This document shows positions 1 to 7,129 of a stretch of 15,323 nucleotides of DNA, in pieces (the stretch's first letter is position 1; each line of letters begins with the position of its first letter). The position numbers and the translations under genes were made by a program. Origin of the DNA: an uncultured Collinsella sp. (GTDB taxonomy: Bacteria > Actinomycetota > Coriobacteriia > Coriobacteriales > Coriobacteriaceae); the NCBI GenBank assembly GCA_934654625.1, contig CAKUGM010000038.1:1-15323 (forward strand), written 5' to 3'. The notes under the pieces were generated by a model that saw nothing but the letters and a program-made list of their open reading frames with translations, was not told where the DNA came from and did no database searches.

Positions 1-1
1 T

Positions 2-205
2 CTGGAGCTTGGCGTGGGCGGCAACACGCCCGTCATCATCAAGTATCCGTTTTGGCAGATGACGGCCAAAAACGAGCTTGCCACGTATGTGTGCGTCAAT
101 CTCGACGAAGCAGTCGCCCCAGTCGAGATTGCCGACCGTAGTATTCTGATCGACGCCGATGCGGAGCTCGTATTGAGCGCACTTGCCGTCCAGGCCGTCA
201 GATAG
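2..205 (+). CDS. Sir2-family NAD-dependent protein deacetylase, 3' end only
   Basis: The reading frame is already open at the window edge and ends at TAG 203-205, giving 67 residues of a C-terminus. The visible residues begin LELGVGGNTPVIIKYPFW, and a little later read TYVCVNLDEA and then SILIDADAELVLSAL. From memory this matches the last Rossmann strand and C-terminal tail of Sir2-type deacetylases of anaerobes, where the segment G-x-x-x-N-T-P-x-I-I-K-Y-P-F-W is followed by a strand and an (S/R)-I-x-I-x-x-D tail. Such enzymes use NAD+ to remove acyl groups from lysine, or act with macrodomain proteins on ADP-ribosylation. The catalytic histidine and zinc cysteines lie outside the window, so activity cannot be judged. 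No obvious terminator follows. Confidence 0.7.
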   Translation: MELGVGGNTPVIIKYPFWQMTAKNELATYVCVNLDEAVAPVEIADRSILIDADAELVLSALAVQAVR

Positions 206-447
206 CGAAGGCGATGCTGACTTGGGCTGCTCTTGTCGTTGCGCCGAATCCCATAAACCAAAGCTTCAAGGAACTCGCGCCTTGCAGCTATTTTATCCTC
301 GCTGGAAGATGCCTTTCCTTCCTCGAATTCCATATACGACCCCACGGCATCCATGGAATCCATCACTGCCGCACTTTTGAAGAACGCTTGACTCGCCATT
401 GTGGGGATTGTGACAATAGCCCTGGGTACACCCGTCTTCCTCCTCAT
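206..447 (-). pseudogene. Possible minus-strand gene fragment in the 206-559 gap, unidentified
   Basis: The minus strand reads as a coding-like frame from an ATG at 445-447. The product begins MRRKTGVPRAIVTIPTMASQ, continues with an acidic helix-like stretch (MEFEEGKASSSEDKIAARRE), then FLEALVYGIRR. About 80 codons look protein-like. The frame then runs without a stop straight into the antisense of the Sir2 gene, where the translation loses protein character. That suggests a truncated 5' gene piece rather than an intact gene. No clear ribosome binding site precedes the ATG and I do not recognise the family. The rest of the gap (448-559) holds only the ribosome binding site of the next gene. 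GC-rich antisense frames often stay open by chance, so this is a weak call. Confidence 0.25.
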
Positions 448-559
448 CCAACTTTGGCCGAGCAAGAAGACCAGACCGGTTTGTTCGTGATTCTGCAGCG
501 GTCCCGCCCCCCGCCGACCAGTCCGGGACCCATCCCGCCCCGTATACGAAAGGCATCGC

Positions 560-1693
560 ATGCAAACGCTCAGCGAAAAAGAAAAGAAGCAGATCCAGCG
601 CTACTGCGTGTATCCCAAAATCGCTCTGCGGGCGCTCATCATGTCCTTTGCGCTGTGCGGCCTTATCGTGCCGCTGGAGATGATCGACGACCTGGTTTTC
701 CACAACGACGGCTTCCAGCCGACTGGGATCTATACAGGGATCGCCCTTATCGCGCTCTGCGTTGCCGTGTTTTGCTTCTGCGCGCTTTGCCCGAAGTTCG
801 GCATGCGCGGAAAGCAGTGGATCGACCTGCAGAATCGCCTTGCGGTAAAGCAAGCTCAAAGCGACCGTTCGGCTCAGGTTGCCGGCGTGCTTGTGACACA
901 GGCGGCAGGGCGTCTGCTGCAAAACAGCGACAACGAGACGGCACAAGCCCTCGGAGGCGCAGCCCAAGTCGCGGGAGCGGTTGGCGCGGTAGGCACCGCG
1001 GCAGACATGCTTTCGGAAAGCGCGAACAATGCCGAGGCGATGGCAGAGGCCTACAGCGTTCCTGTTCCGAGCATCAGGAAGAAGTTGGTCGCATTCTCGA
1101 TCGTGCCCGTTTTGCTCCTTGTCGCCGTATACATCCCGCAATATGCCCAGGCAAACCAGGACACGCAGGAGAAAATCGCCCTTGCCGCCGAGCAAATCGA
1201 TACGGCAGAAAACGTGCTGGCGCAGGTATGCGAACGCGTTTCGTCAGATGACCCCTACGAGAAGTACAAAGATTACGGCTATCACGTGAGCGGCTATCTG
1301 CGTGAAGGCGACTTCAGCTGGGAGGGGACTTACGTCTATATGACCTTCGACGAATACGGGACGATCACGGAGATCAGTTATTGCGAAGGGGTCGATGTCG
1401 CCACGAGCCCCGAGGAAAACCTGAGCCGAGCCGTGCAGGACTTCCAGGCCCTCAATGCCCCGATCAGCAGCATGGATGTATCCGTTGCGGACCCCGAACT
1501 GCTCGCGACGTGCGCCATCCCCGACGATTTCAAAGAGGCTTTCCTGGCAGGGTCGTTCTACGAAGGCATTCGCGTATACGACAATGACTCCCCCGTTCGC
1601 ATCGCCTGCTCCTTTGACACCGAATCGCAGGAGGACTTCGACGAACACTCGAGGCCGCAGATCACGCTCTCGATACGGAAGGCGAACTCGTAA
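560..1693 (+). CDS. Hypothetical three-helix membrane protein with extracytoplasmic C-terminal domain
   Basis: This is a 377-residue protein of no family I recognise. Three hydrophobic segments are visible at about residues 21-41, 56-77 and 175-195. Between the second and third lies a soluble stretch that includes a small-residue Gly/Ala/Val-rich block (about 130-150) able to form an amphipathic or membrane-associated helix. After the third helix come a short alanine- and glutamine-rich helical region (about 197-225) and a folded-looking, acidic, aromatic-rich domain to the end. Its alternating hydrophobic strands suggest a beta-rich sensor or binding domain. The ATG at 560 is preceded by GAAAGG at 548-553 with good spacing. 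The gene stands alone, with a hipA remnant on the opposite strand downstream. Codon use resembles that of its neighbours. Confidence 0.75.
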   Translation: MQTLSEKEKKQIQRYCVYPKIALRALIMSFALCGLIVPLEMIDDLVFHNDGFQPTGIYTGIALIALCVAVFCFCALCPKFGMRGKQWIDLQNRLAVKQAQSDRSAQVAGVLVTQAAGRLLQNSDNETAQALGGAAQVAGAVGAVGTAADMLSESANNAEAMAEAYSVPVPSIRKKLVAFSIVPVLLLVAVYIPQYAQANQDTQEKIALAAEQIDTAENVLAQVCERVSSDDPYEKYKDYGYHVSGYLREGDFSWEGTYVYMTFDEYGTITEISYCEGVDVATSPEENLSRAVQDFQALNAPISSMDVSVADPELLATCAIPDDFKEAFLAGSFYEGIRVYDNDSPVRIACSFDTESQEDFDEHSRPQITLSIRKANS

Positions 1694-1760
1694 CGGCATC
1701 ATCGGCTAGGAAATGCCCGTGGACAATGCTACATCCCTTGCTCGCAAGCATGAAATTGCC

Positions 1761-1800
1761 AAACGAAAGGCCCTCGACCCGTTCTTGCGGATCGAGAGCC
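1761..1800 (-). terminator. Intrinsic terminator of the hipA remnant
   Basis: On the minus strand GGCTCTCGA (1800-1792) pairs with TCGAGGGCC (1777-1769). This makes nine base pairs with one U-G wobble and a 14-nt loop. TTTCGTTT (1768-1761) follows directly. The same stem on the plus strand has a C-A mismatch and no T tract, so the direction is minus. It lies about 90 bp past the hipA stop. Confidence 0.55.
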
Positions 1801-1886
1801 CGCAAACGTCTGACATGGGCTACTCCCACCCGATGGTCACAAGCAGCCCAGACGTAATGCCGTAGCATGCGCGGTTGGTGCCGGCG

Positions 1887-2405
1887 TCAGAGTTGCGCCT
1901 TTGCCTTCTCGCAAAGCTTTGCAATTGGCTCGACCATATGTGTCCTCAGTTCTGCGGCAGCCCCTGCAGAGCCTGTCCTCGACAGGTCGTCAAACACCAT
2001 TTCAAGCTTATCGGGAATCAAATCCGCGTAAAGCGTCATCAAGCGCACGCAACCGTCTGTGGTGATGCCCAAATCGGCAAGCCCGCAAAGCTTCACCATT
2101 CTGGCGATATTCCCGACCGAGACGCGCCCGACCCGATTCTCTCCCCCTATCGACATGGCAAGTTTTGGCGGTTTATTCCGCCAATCGTCGGCGTTGACAT
2201 AGGGAGCGATCGAAGCCACATCGTACATGGGTGCCAAGCGATGCGCTCCATCGGACTCCAACATCAGCGAATAGTTCTTTGCATGGCCATCTGTCGCGGC
2301 TATCAGGTAATTGAAGAACAGCATCTACAGGAATCGCGCGACGTTCTCACGAGCCTCACGACCGGTCGATTTAAGAAGCCTTATGCAATCGCCGCAACTC
2401 GGACC
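1887..2405 (-). pseudogene. hipA: HipA-type serine/threonine kinase toxin, 5'-truncated and amber-interrupted
   Basis: The frame from about 2405 down to TGA 1887-1889 encodes the C-terminal lobe of a HipA kinase. The recognisable pieces are GPSCGDCIRLLKS, then FNYLIAATDGHAKNYS (the family's catalytic-loop motif T-D-x-H-A-K-N) and LAPMYDVAS (the metal-binding Asp motif). HipA proteins phosphorylate a translation factor or aminoacyl-tRNA synthetase and are usually neutralised by HipB. Full proteins are roughly 400-440 residues, and only about 170 remain here. The N-terminal lobe, nucleotide-binding loop and any hipB partner are absent. Two lesions are visible: homology stops near 2405, and codon 2325-2327 is TAG between RFL and MLFFNYL, where relatives carry an ordinary residue. 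The first ATG after the stop (2322-2324) would give 145 residues without a full kinase fold, so I call it dead. Confidence 0.75.
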
Positions 2406-2540
2406 GTGAACAAGGTTAATGCCCCGTTCATGTTTGTAATGGGCGTATATACGAGCCCCTTTTACTCCATAGCATGCTCCAAAGGAGCTTGGCTACATGC
2501 CCTATTGTTTAAAGGCCGATTCACAGTAGAAATGGGAAAA

Positions 2541-2575
2541 GGCAGGTGCCAGATTCCCGCAGGTGTCAGATTCCC
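2541..2575. repeat. Tandem imperfect repeat, unit AGGTGYCAGATTCCC
   Basis: Two adjacent copies of AGGTGYCAGATTCCC (Y is C then T) lie about 17 bp apart in the roughly 220-bp stretch between the hipA remnant and the LysR gene. I see no transposase or terminal inverted repeats with them. The rest of 2406-2623 contains no gene I can support. Confidence 0.45.
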
Positions 2576-2623
2576 ACTAAAAAAGGCAGCTGGAAATCCA
2601 ACAGCCCTTCAGCATTCATCAAA

Positions 2624-3520
2624 TCAGAGGTCCGCGGGAAGACACAGCGTACTGACTTCATCAAGAAACGCTTGAGCTTGTCGGCTAAGCATCGTTTTTC
2701 TCCAAAGCAGCCCGTTTCTTGAGTGCACGGGTGGATCAAGGGGCACAAATGAAAGACCCTCGGAGCTCGTTTCTGCAGAAGAGGCGATGAGCCCTTCGAA
2801 TGCCAGGGCGATACCGAAACCGCTTTTCACCAGCCACTTTACATTCATGAGGAGCCCGTAGGTCGCAACAATCTCCAGCGATTCGGCGCGGGCTCCGAAC
2901 CATTGCCGCAAAGATCCAACTTGCTGTGCCTGGCGCGAAAGAATGAGGGGGAAGGAGGCGATATCATCTAGCCGCACGCCACCCTTCGCGGCAAGCGGGT
3001 GGTCGGAAGGGACGACAACGCCCCATCTATCCTGAAACGGCAATTCCAAGACGTTGAGGTTTACATGAGGCTGGAGCTCGCACTCGAGCAAGAAGTCGTA
3101 TTGCCCGCGAACAAACCCGTCCATGAGGTCGGTTGATGTGCCGCTATGGAGCTGAAAATCAATGCCGGGATATTTGCTTCGCGTATTCCGCATTGCTTGA
3201 GCAAGGGTGGGCATCGCCTTCGTCTCCCCCGCGGCGATATGCACGCTGCCCGCTACACTTCGCTCGGGAAGCTTGATATCCTCTTCCGCCTTCGAAACGA
3301 GTTCCGTAATTGATTGCGCGTAGTTAAGCAAAACGGTTCCGAACTCAGTAAGCTCGGTTCCGCCATGAGTTCGAAGAAACAGCTGCCTTCCCAGCTCACG
3401 CTCCAGATCTGCCAGCTGGCGCGAAAGCGTCGGTTGCGTAATATGGAGCCGCTTAGACGCATTGATAAGGCTTCCTTCCTGCGCCACCGCGATGAAGTAT
3501 CGGAGCGTCCTTAGTTCCAT
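2624..3520 (-). CDS. LysR-family transcriptional regulator
   Basis: This is a 298-residue protein of typical LysR length. Residues 1-60 form the winged helix-turn-helix, with the family pattern MELRTLRYFIAVAQEGS, then A-S-K-R-L-H-I-T-Q-P-T-L-S-R-Q-L and LELELGxxLF-like spacing. A linker helix follows to about residue 85. Two alternating Rossmann-like subdomains fill about 90-290 as the periplasmic-binding-protein-type effector domain, including WGVVVPSDHPLA near 167-178. LysR proteins act as tetramers that bind T-N11-A palindromes and respond to a small molecule. The gene diverges from the acetyltransferase operon with 121 bp between starts, and a T-N11-A site lies in that gap, so it probably regulates that operon and itself. 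The effector cannot be read from the sequence. Confidence 0.93.
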   Translation of the reverse strand: MELRTLRYFIAVAQEGSLINASKRLHITQPTLSRQLADLERELGRQLFLRTHGGTELTEFGTVLLNYAQSITELVSKAEEDIKLPERSVAGSVHIAAGETKAMPTLAQAMRNTRSKYPGIDFQLHSGTSTDLMDGFVRGQYDFLLECELQPHVNLNVLELPFQDRWGVVVPSDHPLAAKGGVRLDDIASFPLILSRQAQQVGSLRQWFGARAESLEIVATYGLLMNVKWLVKSGFGIALAFEGLIASSAETSSEGLSFVPLDPPVHSRNGLLWRKTMLSRQAQAFLDEVSTLCLPADL

Positions 3521-3548
3521 TTCGTCTCCCTCCCCGCATTCTTCAGTA

Positions 3549-3565
3549 TATGCCCATTAGGCATA
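3549..3565. promoter_or_regulatory. Probable LysR operator (T-N11-A palindrome)
   Basis: TATGCCCATTAGGCATA is a perfect inverted repeat with 6-bp arms and a 5-bp centre. It contains T-GCCCATTAGGC-A, the T-N11-A pattern bound by LysR regulators. It sits 28 bp upstream of the LysR start and about 76 bp upstream of the divergent acetyltransferase start, the usual place for the recognition site. Two further CTATAG hexamers (3578-3583 and 3591-3596) lie nearer the operon and could be the activation half-sites or promoter elements. Confidence 0.6.
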
Positions 3566-3641
3566 ATACGAATTACACTATAGGTATTAGCTATAGATTG
3601 AGCTCCTCCTTAATATCTTGGTAAGCCAGAAAGGGGGAACA

Positions 3642-4244
3642 ATGACCGACCATTACGAAGACGCCCACGATCTAACACAAGGAGACATAGCAACCTTTCT
3701 TGAAGCTATGGCCTCGGGCAGGGAAATCGAGGCTGGCTCGGAGGTTCACCGCATCATGGTTGCCGCATCCGAGCGCGCGATGCGTATAACTGCGCGCATG
3801 AACTCCTCCTTCCTGAACCTCTCGGAGACCAGAAATGCCCTTGAGGAATTGTTCATGAAGCAGCTTCCGGATGGCGTGGGTTTATTTCCACCCTTCTCTA
3901 CCGACTGCGGGATCAACACGCATCTGGGCAGGAACGTTTTCATCAACGCGGCCTGTCGATTCCAGGACCAAGGCGGAATCTTCATAGGAGACCGCACGCT
4001 CATCGGCCACAACGCTGTCATCACGACGATCAACCATTGCCTAGATGTCGAGAGGCGAGCAAACATGATTCCCCAATCCGTCCACATCGGCTCAGATGTG
4101 TGGTTTGGGGCAAACGTCACCGTACTCCCCGGCGTGAGCATCGGCGACGGGACGGTGATTGCGGCAGGCGCCGTCGTCACAAAAGACATCCCCTCCCGCA
4201 CGGTAGCCGCCGGCGTCCCCGCCAAAGTAATCAAGAAGCTCTAG
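3642..4244 (+). CDS. Maltose/galactoside O-acetyltransferase-like hexapeptide transferase
   Basis: This 200-residue protein is of the LacA/Maa type, which transfers acetyl from acetyl-CoA to a hydroxyl of a sugar or other small acceptor. An N-terminal helical maltose-acetyltransferase domain (about residues 20-75) precedes a left-handed beta-helix built of hexapeptide repeats (about 85-195). The repeats are clear in IGDRTLIGHNAVI and VSIGDGTVIAAGAVVT, and the family ending GVPAKVIKKL is present. The expected catalytic His is His132 in TTINHC. Relatives usually have NHP, so Cys133 is unusual. I chose ATG 3642 because AAAGGGGG (3630-3637) precedes it at ideal spacing; an upstream in-frame start at 3618 lacks one. 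The next gene starts at the base after this stop, so they are one transcript. Confidence 0.9.
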   Translation: MTDHYEDAHDLTQGDIATFLEAMASGREIEAGSEVHRIMVAASERAMRITARMNSSFLNLSETRNALEELFMKQLPDGVGLFPPFSTDCGINTHLGRNVFINAACRFQDQGGIFIGDRTLIGHNAVITTINHCLDVERRANMIPQSVHIGSDVWFGANVTVLPGVSIGDGTVIAAGAVVTKDIPSRTVAAGVPAKVIKKL

Positions 4245-4772
4245 ATGAGAGCGAAACGAGCAACCGGCTTGGCGTGCGCATTGATGCTGCTCGCGGGGGC
4301 CCTGCCTGGATGCGCCGAGGCATCTCAAGACAATGGGCCTCAGATGGTTGAAGCGCCCGCTGTTGCAGCGTCGCAGCCAGGAGGCTCCACAGAACCAGCT
4401 GCTGATGCCCAGGCAGCCCAAAGGCTGAACATCCAAGTTAACAACACGACCATGACCATCGAGCTCGCGGACACAGATGCCGCTCGCGAGTTGGCGTCAA
4501 AGGTTTCTCAAGGCGACATCGTAGTCAACCTGCGGCCCTATGGAGGTTTCGAACAGGTGGGCAAGCTGCCGTGGACGCTCCCCCGGAGCGATCGGCAAGT
4601 CACAACCGAGGCTGGGGACATCATGCTCTACCAGGGAAATCAGATAGCCATCTTCCATGGCTCGAACTCCTGGTCCTACACGCCCTTGGGGAAGATCGTT
4701 GAATATGACGTCGATGCACTTGGATGGGCTCATGGCGGCGAAGAAGCCCAGGCAGTACTAAGCAATAACTAA
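4245..4772 (+). CDS. Lipoprotein with cyclophilin-like fold domain
   Basis: This 175-residue lipoprotein begins directly after the acetyltransferase stop (TAG-ATG), which implies translational coupling. Residues 1-22 are a signal peptide ending in the lipobox LPGC, with lipidated Cys23. A low-complexity Ala/Pro/Gln linker runs to about 60. Residues about 61-170 match the small cyclophilin-like domain (Cyclophil_like2 type) common near flavodoxins in gut anaerobes: a beta strand LNIQVNNTTMTIEL, a helix with AARELASKV, VNLRPYGGFEQVGKLPW, then GDIMLYQGNQIAIFHG and SWSYTPLGKI. That fold is known structurally, but its role is not firmly established and it is not expected to be an active prolyl isomerase. 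It would sit outside the membrane and may bind a ligand related to the operon's substrate. Confidence 0.82.
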   Translation: MRAKRATGLACALMLLAGALPGCAEASQDNGPQMVEAPAVAASQPGGSTEPAADAQAAQRLNIQVNNTTMTIELADTDAARELASKVSQGDIVVNLRPYGGFEQVGKLPWTLPRSDRQVTTEAGDIMLYQGNQIAIFHGSNSWSYTPLGKIVEYDVDALGWAHGGEEAQAVLSNN

Positions 4773-4794
4773 AGCCATTCGAAAGGAAGACAAC

Positions 4795-5781
4795 ATGATT
4801 CAAAGCGAAAAACTGGAACTGACGCAGGAATGGGACAAAGTATTCCCCCAAAGCGATGCGGTCGAGCATGAGAAGGTGACGTTCGTCAATCGATTCGGCA
4901 TCACTCTGGCTGCGGACCTCTACAAGCCCAAGCACGTCGCGGGCAAGCTTGCGGCGCTTGCGGTAAGTGGGCCTTTCGGCGCAGTTAAGGAGCAGGCAAG
5001 CGGCCTGTACGCCCAGACCATGGCCGAACGCGGTTATTTGACGATCGCTTTTGATCCCAGCTACACCGGCGAGAGCGGCGGCTATCCTCGCCGCGTATCC
5101 TCGCCCGATATCAACACCGAGGACTTCTCTGCCGCCGTCGACTACCTGAGTTGCTGCGATGACGTCGACGCCGACCGCATCGGAATCATCGGCATCTGCG
5201 GTTGGGGCGGCATCGCCGTGAACGCCGCCGCTGCCGACACGCGCATCAAGGCAACACTGGCATCTACGAGCTACATCATGACCGAGGTGGGTACCAAAGG
5301 GTACTTCGATTCCGAAGACTCTGCCGAGCAGCGCATGCAAGCCCGCCGTGCATTCTCGGTTCAGCGCACGGCCGACTACCGTACGGGCGAGTACCTGCGC
5401 GCCGGCGGCGTCGTCGATCCGATGCCCGAAGATGCACCTCAGTTTTTCAAGGACTACCACGACTATTACAAGACCTCGCGCGGCTATCACGAGCGTTCGG
5501 GCAACTCGACCGATGGATGGAATGTGACCTCGAACATCCCCTGGGCGAACACCAACCTGCTCCAGTTTGCGCACGAGATCGAAAGCGCCATCATGGTCCT
5601 GCACGGCGAAAAAGCCCACTCGCGTTATATGGGCGAGCGCGTCTACGAGAAACTGCAGGGCGACAACAAGGAGTTGCTTATCGTCGAAGGGGCATCTCAT
5701 TGCGACCTGTACGACGGCGGAGATAACGGCGCCATCCCCTGGGATGCGATCACGGCGTTCTTCGATAAGAACCTTAAATAG
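4795..5781 (+). CDS. Alpha/beta hydrolase, dienelactone-hydrolase/YcjY-like, with cysteine nucleophile
   Basis: This 328-residue cytosolic protein has no signal peptide and AAAGGAAG (4782-4789) before the ATG. The core fold shows a strand-turn LAALAVSGPFGAVKEQASG, then GYLTIAFDPSYTGESGG (about 80-96), then the nucleophile elbow GICGWGG at 133-139 with Cys135 in place of the usual Ser. A conserved His302 lies in GASHCDLY near the C-terminus, as expected of a Cys-Asp-His triad. Aspartates in the strand before the last helix could supply the acid. Dienelactone hydrolase also uses cysteine, so hydrolysis of a lactone or activated ester is plausible, but the substrate is unknown. It sits 22 bp after the lipoprotein and 26 bp before the FMN reductase in the LysR-linked operon. 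Confidence 0.88.
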   Translation: MIQSEKLELTQEWDKVFPQSDAVEHEKVTFVNRFGITLAADLYKPKHVAGKLAALAVSGPFGAVKEQASGLYAQTMAERGYLTIAFDPSYTGESGGYPRRVSSPDINTEDFSAAVDYLSCCDDVDADRIGIIGICGWGGIAVNAAAADTRIKATLASTSYIMTEVGTKGYFDSEDSAEQRMQARRAFSVQRTADYRTGEYLRAGGVVDPMPEDAPQFFKDYHDYYKTSRGYHERSGNSTDGWNVTSNIPWANTNLLQFAHEIESAIMVLHGEKAHSRYMGERVYEKLQGDNKELLIVEGASHCDLYDGGDNGAIPWDAITAFFDKNLK

Positions 5782-5807
5782 AAAGACGGTTGCGAAAGGA
5801 GACGCCC

Positions 5808-6350
5808 ATGGGCAAGAAAGTACTGATCGTTTCTACCAGCATCCACAAGGGAAGCAATTCGGAGATCTTGGCGCATGAAGTGGAGCGCGGCGCGCTTGAT
5901 GCGGGAAACGAAGTCGAGTTCGTGTCGCTGACGGGGAGAGAAATCGGATTCTGCCGAGGATGTCTGGCCTGTCAGAAGACTGGGACCTGCGTGATCAGAG
6001 ACGACATGGACGATCTTATCGGAAAGGTGCGCGAGGCGGATGCAATAGTTTTCGCGACGCCCATCTACTACTACGAGATGAGCGGTCAGATGAAGGTCTT
6101 CCTCGACCGCTGCAATCCGCTATACATAAGCGACTACAAGTTTAGGAGCGTGTATCTGGTCACGGCCTCCGCCGAAGAGGGCGACGACGTCGCCGAACGA
6201 GCAGCGCAGGGACTGCAAGGCTGGATAGAGTGCTTCCCAAAGGCTTCCTTCGGCGGCCTGCTCTCAAGCGGAGGCGTTACCGGGCCCAACGAGGCAGCCG
6301 GCCACGAAGAGCTCATGGCGGCCGCGCTCGAATTCGGGCGACAAGTGTAG
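5808..6350 (+). CDS. NADPH-dependent FMN reductase / iron-sulfur flavoprotein-like oxidoreductase
   Basis: This 180-residue flavodoxin-fold protein begins KVLIVSTSIHKGSNSE, the phosphate-binding loop of FMN reductases. A cysteine cluster follows at residues 49, 52, 55 and 61 (C-x2-C-x2-C-x5-C). It resembles the iron-sulfur flavoprotein family, whose compact cysteine motif binds a 4Fe-4S cluster. The flavin-side motif TPIYYYEMSGQMKVFLDRC is at 84-102. The likely role is electron transfer or reduction of an electrophilic small molecule using reduced flavin. ATG 5808 is chosen because GAAAGGAG (5794-5801) precedes it. An in-frame TTG at 5790 is upstream of that site. It is the last gene of the LysR-linked operon. 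Confidence 0.9.
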   Translation: MGKKVLIVSTSIHKGSNSEILAHEVERGALDAGNEVEFVSLTGREIGFCRGCLACQKTGTCVIRDDMDDLIGKVREADAIVFATPIYYYEMSGQMKVFLDRCNPLYISDYKFRSVYLVTASAEEGDDVAERAAQGLQGWIECFPKASFGGLLSSGGVTGPNEAAGHEELMAAALEFGRQV

Positions 6351-6398
6351 CCCGTTCAAAAAGCGAGGGCTCGAGGCGCTCTGCGACGTTTCGTTTCG

Positions 6399-7034
6399 CT
6401 AGATCGGCTTGATGGGATGACGAATAACGGTCTTGAGCCTCTCTGGCGCGCATTTGCGCGGGTCGGAGAGGTAGATCTCGTGATGAAGGCGAGCGCCAGT
6501 GAAGTCGGGCGCATACCCCTGCTCCGAAGCAAAAGCGTGCATGACGTCTATGGTCGCCGGCTCGTCGTCGTAAGGTCCGACGTGCATGCATTGAACGCAT
6601 GAGCCCTCGTCAACCCTTAGCATCTCGATCGTCGAGAAGTCCAGCTTCTTTTTTGCGGCAGCTTCCGAAACGGCCCAGTCGAAGTCGTCGCGAGTGACGA
6701 AATCGGGCAGACGAATGCAGGAGACGAAGTTGAAGTCATCCTTCCGCGCATAGTCGATCTCACCATTGGGCCGATTCTGCCACCAAAAGCCCTCGAGTGG
6801 CGGCACGACGAAGTCGAAATAGCCTTCGATTTTGCGCGGACCCTTCTTCGACATCTTGATGGCGTAGGCCACGCCGTAAAGCAGCGGCATGGCGCTCTGG
6901 TACTCACCGCCTTCGATATTAGGATCGCCCTTGCCTCGAACGGCGATGTAGTTCATGGGAGGAACGACCAGGATGCTCGGCTTGCTTGACGGCCTGTAAA
7001 GCTCCTTGAATTCCTTTTTGAAATCATATGCCAT
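6399..7034 (-). CDS. GyrI-like small-molecule-binding domain protein
   Basis: This 211-residue protein belongs to the stand-alone GyrI-like (SbmC-related) group. It starts MAYDFKKEFKELY and carries the family block VPPMNYIAVRGKGDPN, then GVAYAIKM, then VVPPLEGFWW, then CMHVGPYDDEPATI and LHHEIYLSDPRK. The two SHS2-like repeats make a cleft for hydrophobic or cationic ligands. Members include a DNA gyrase inhibitor/toxin-protection protein and cyclopropanoid hydrolases. I chose ATG 7032-7034, which GGGAAGG precedes and where family members begin. An upstream in-frame ATG at 7124 would add 30 residues without family character. A promoter with a LexA box sits about 100 bp upstream, pointing to SOS induction. 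The gene converges on the FMN reductase with 48 bp between stops and no convincing terminator. Confidence 0.9.
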   Translation of the reverse strand: MAYDFKKEFKELYRPSSKPSILVVPPMNYIAVRGKGDPNIEGGEYQSAMPLLYGVAYAIKMSKKGPRKIEGYFDFVVPPLEGFWWQNRPNGEIDYARKDDFNFVSCIRLPDFVTRDDFDWAVSEAAAKKKLDFSTIEMLRVDEGSCVQCMHVGPYDDEPATIDVMHAFASEQGYAPDFTGARLHHEIYLSDPRKCAPERLKTVIRHPIKPI

Positions 7035-7129
7035 TGCAGCCGCCTTCCCAGAGCTTGAGCTTCTCTCTGATACTTGCCCGCGTATAGCAGTAGGTGCCAC
7101 TTCGACCGAAACCGCACCAACCATTAGAC

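Noticed and set aside
214..1251. Plus-strand open frame of 345 codons overlapping the orphan membrane protein
   Set aside because: It is arginine-rich and low in protein character; the 560-1693 frame has coherent helices, a ribosome binding site and a matching codon pattern.
1662..1868. Minus-strand 68-codon frame between the orphan gene and hipA remnant
   Set aside because: It overlaps the end of the orphan gene and the terminator stem, and shows no ribosome binding site or family motif.
4621..5700. Long minus-strand open frame of 359 codons
   Set aside because: It is antisense to the cyclophilin-like lipoprotein and the alpha/beta hydrolase, both with clear motifs and ribosome binding sites. 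Its translation has no recognisable domain.
6351..6398. Possible terminator between the convergent FMN reductase and GyrI-like genes
   Set aside because: Only 4-bp stems can be drawn, and the TTTCGTTT run is not adjacent to a stable hairpin.
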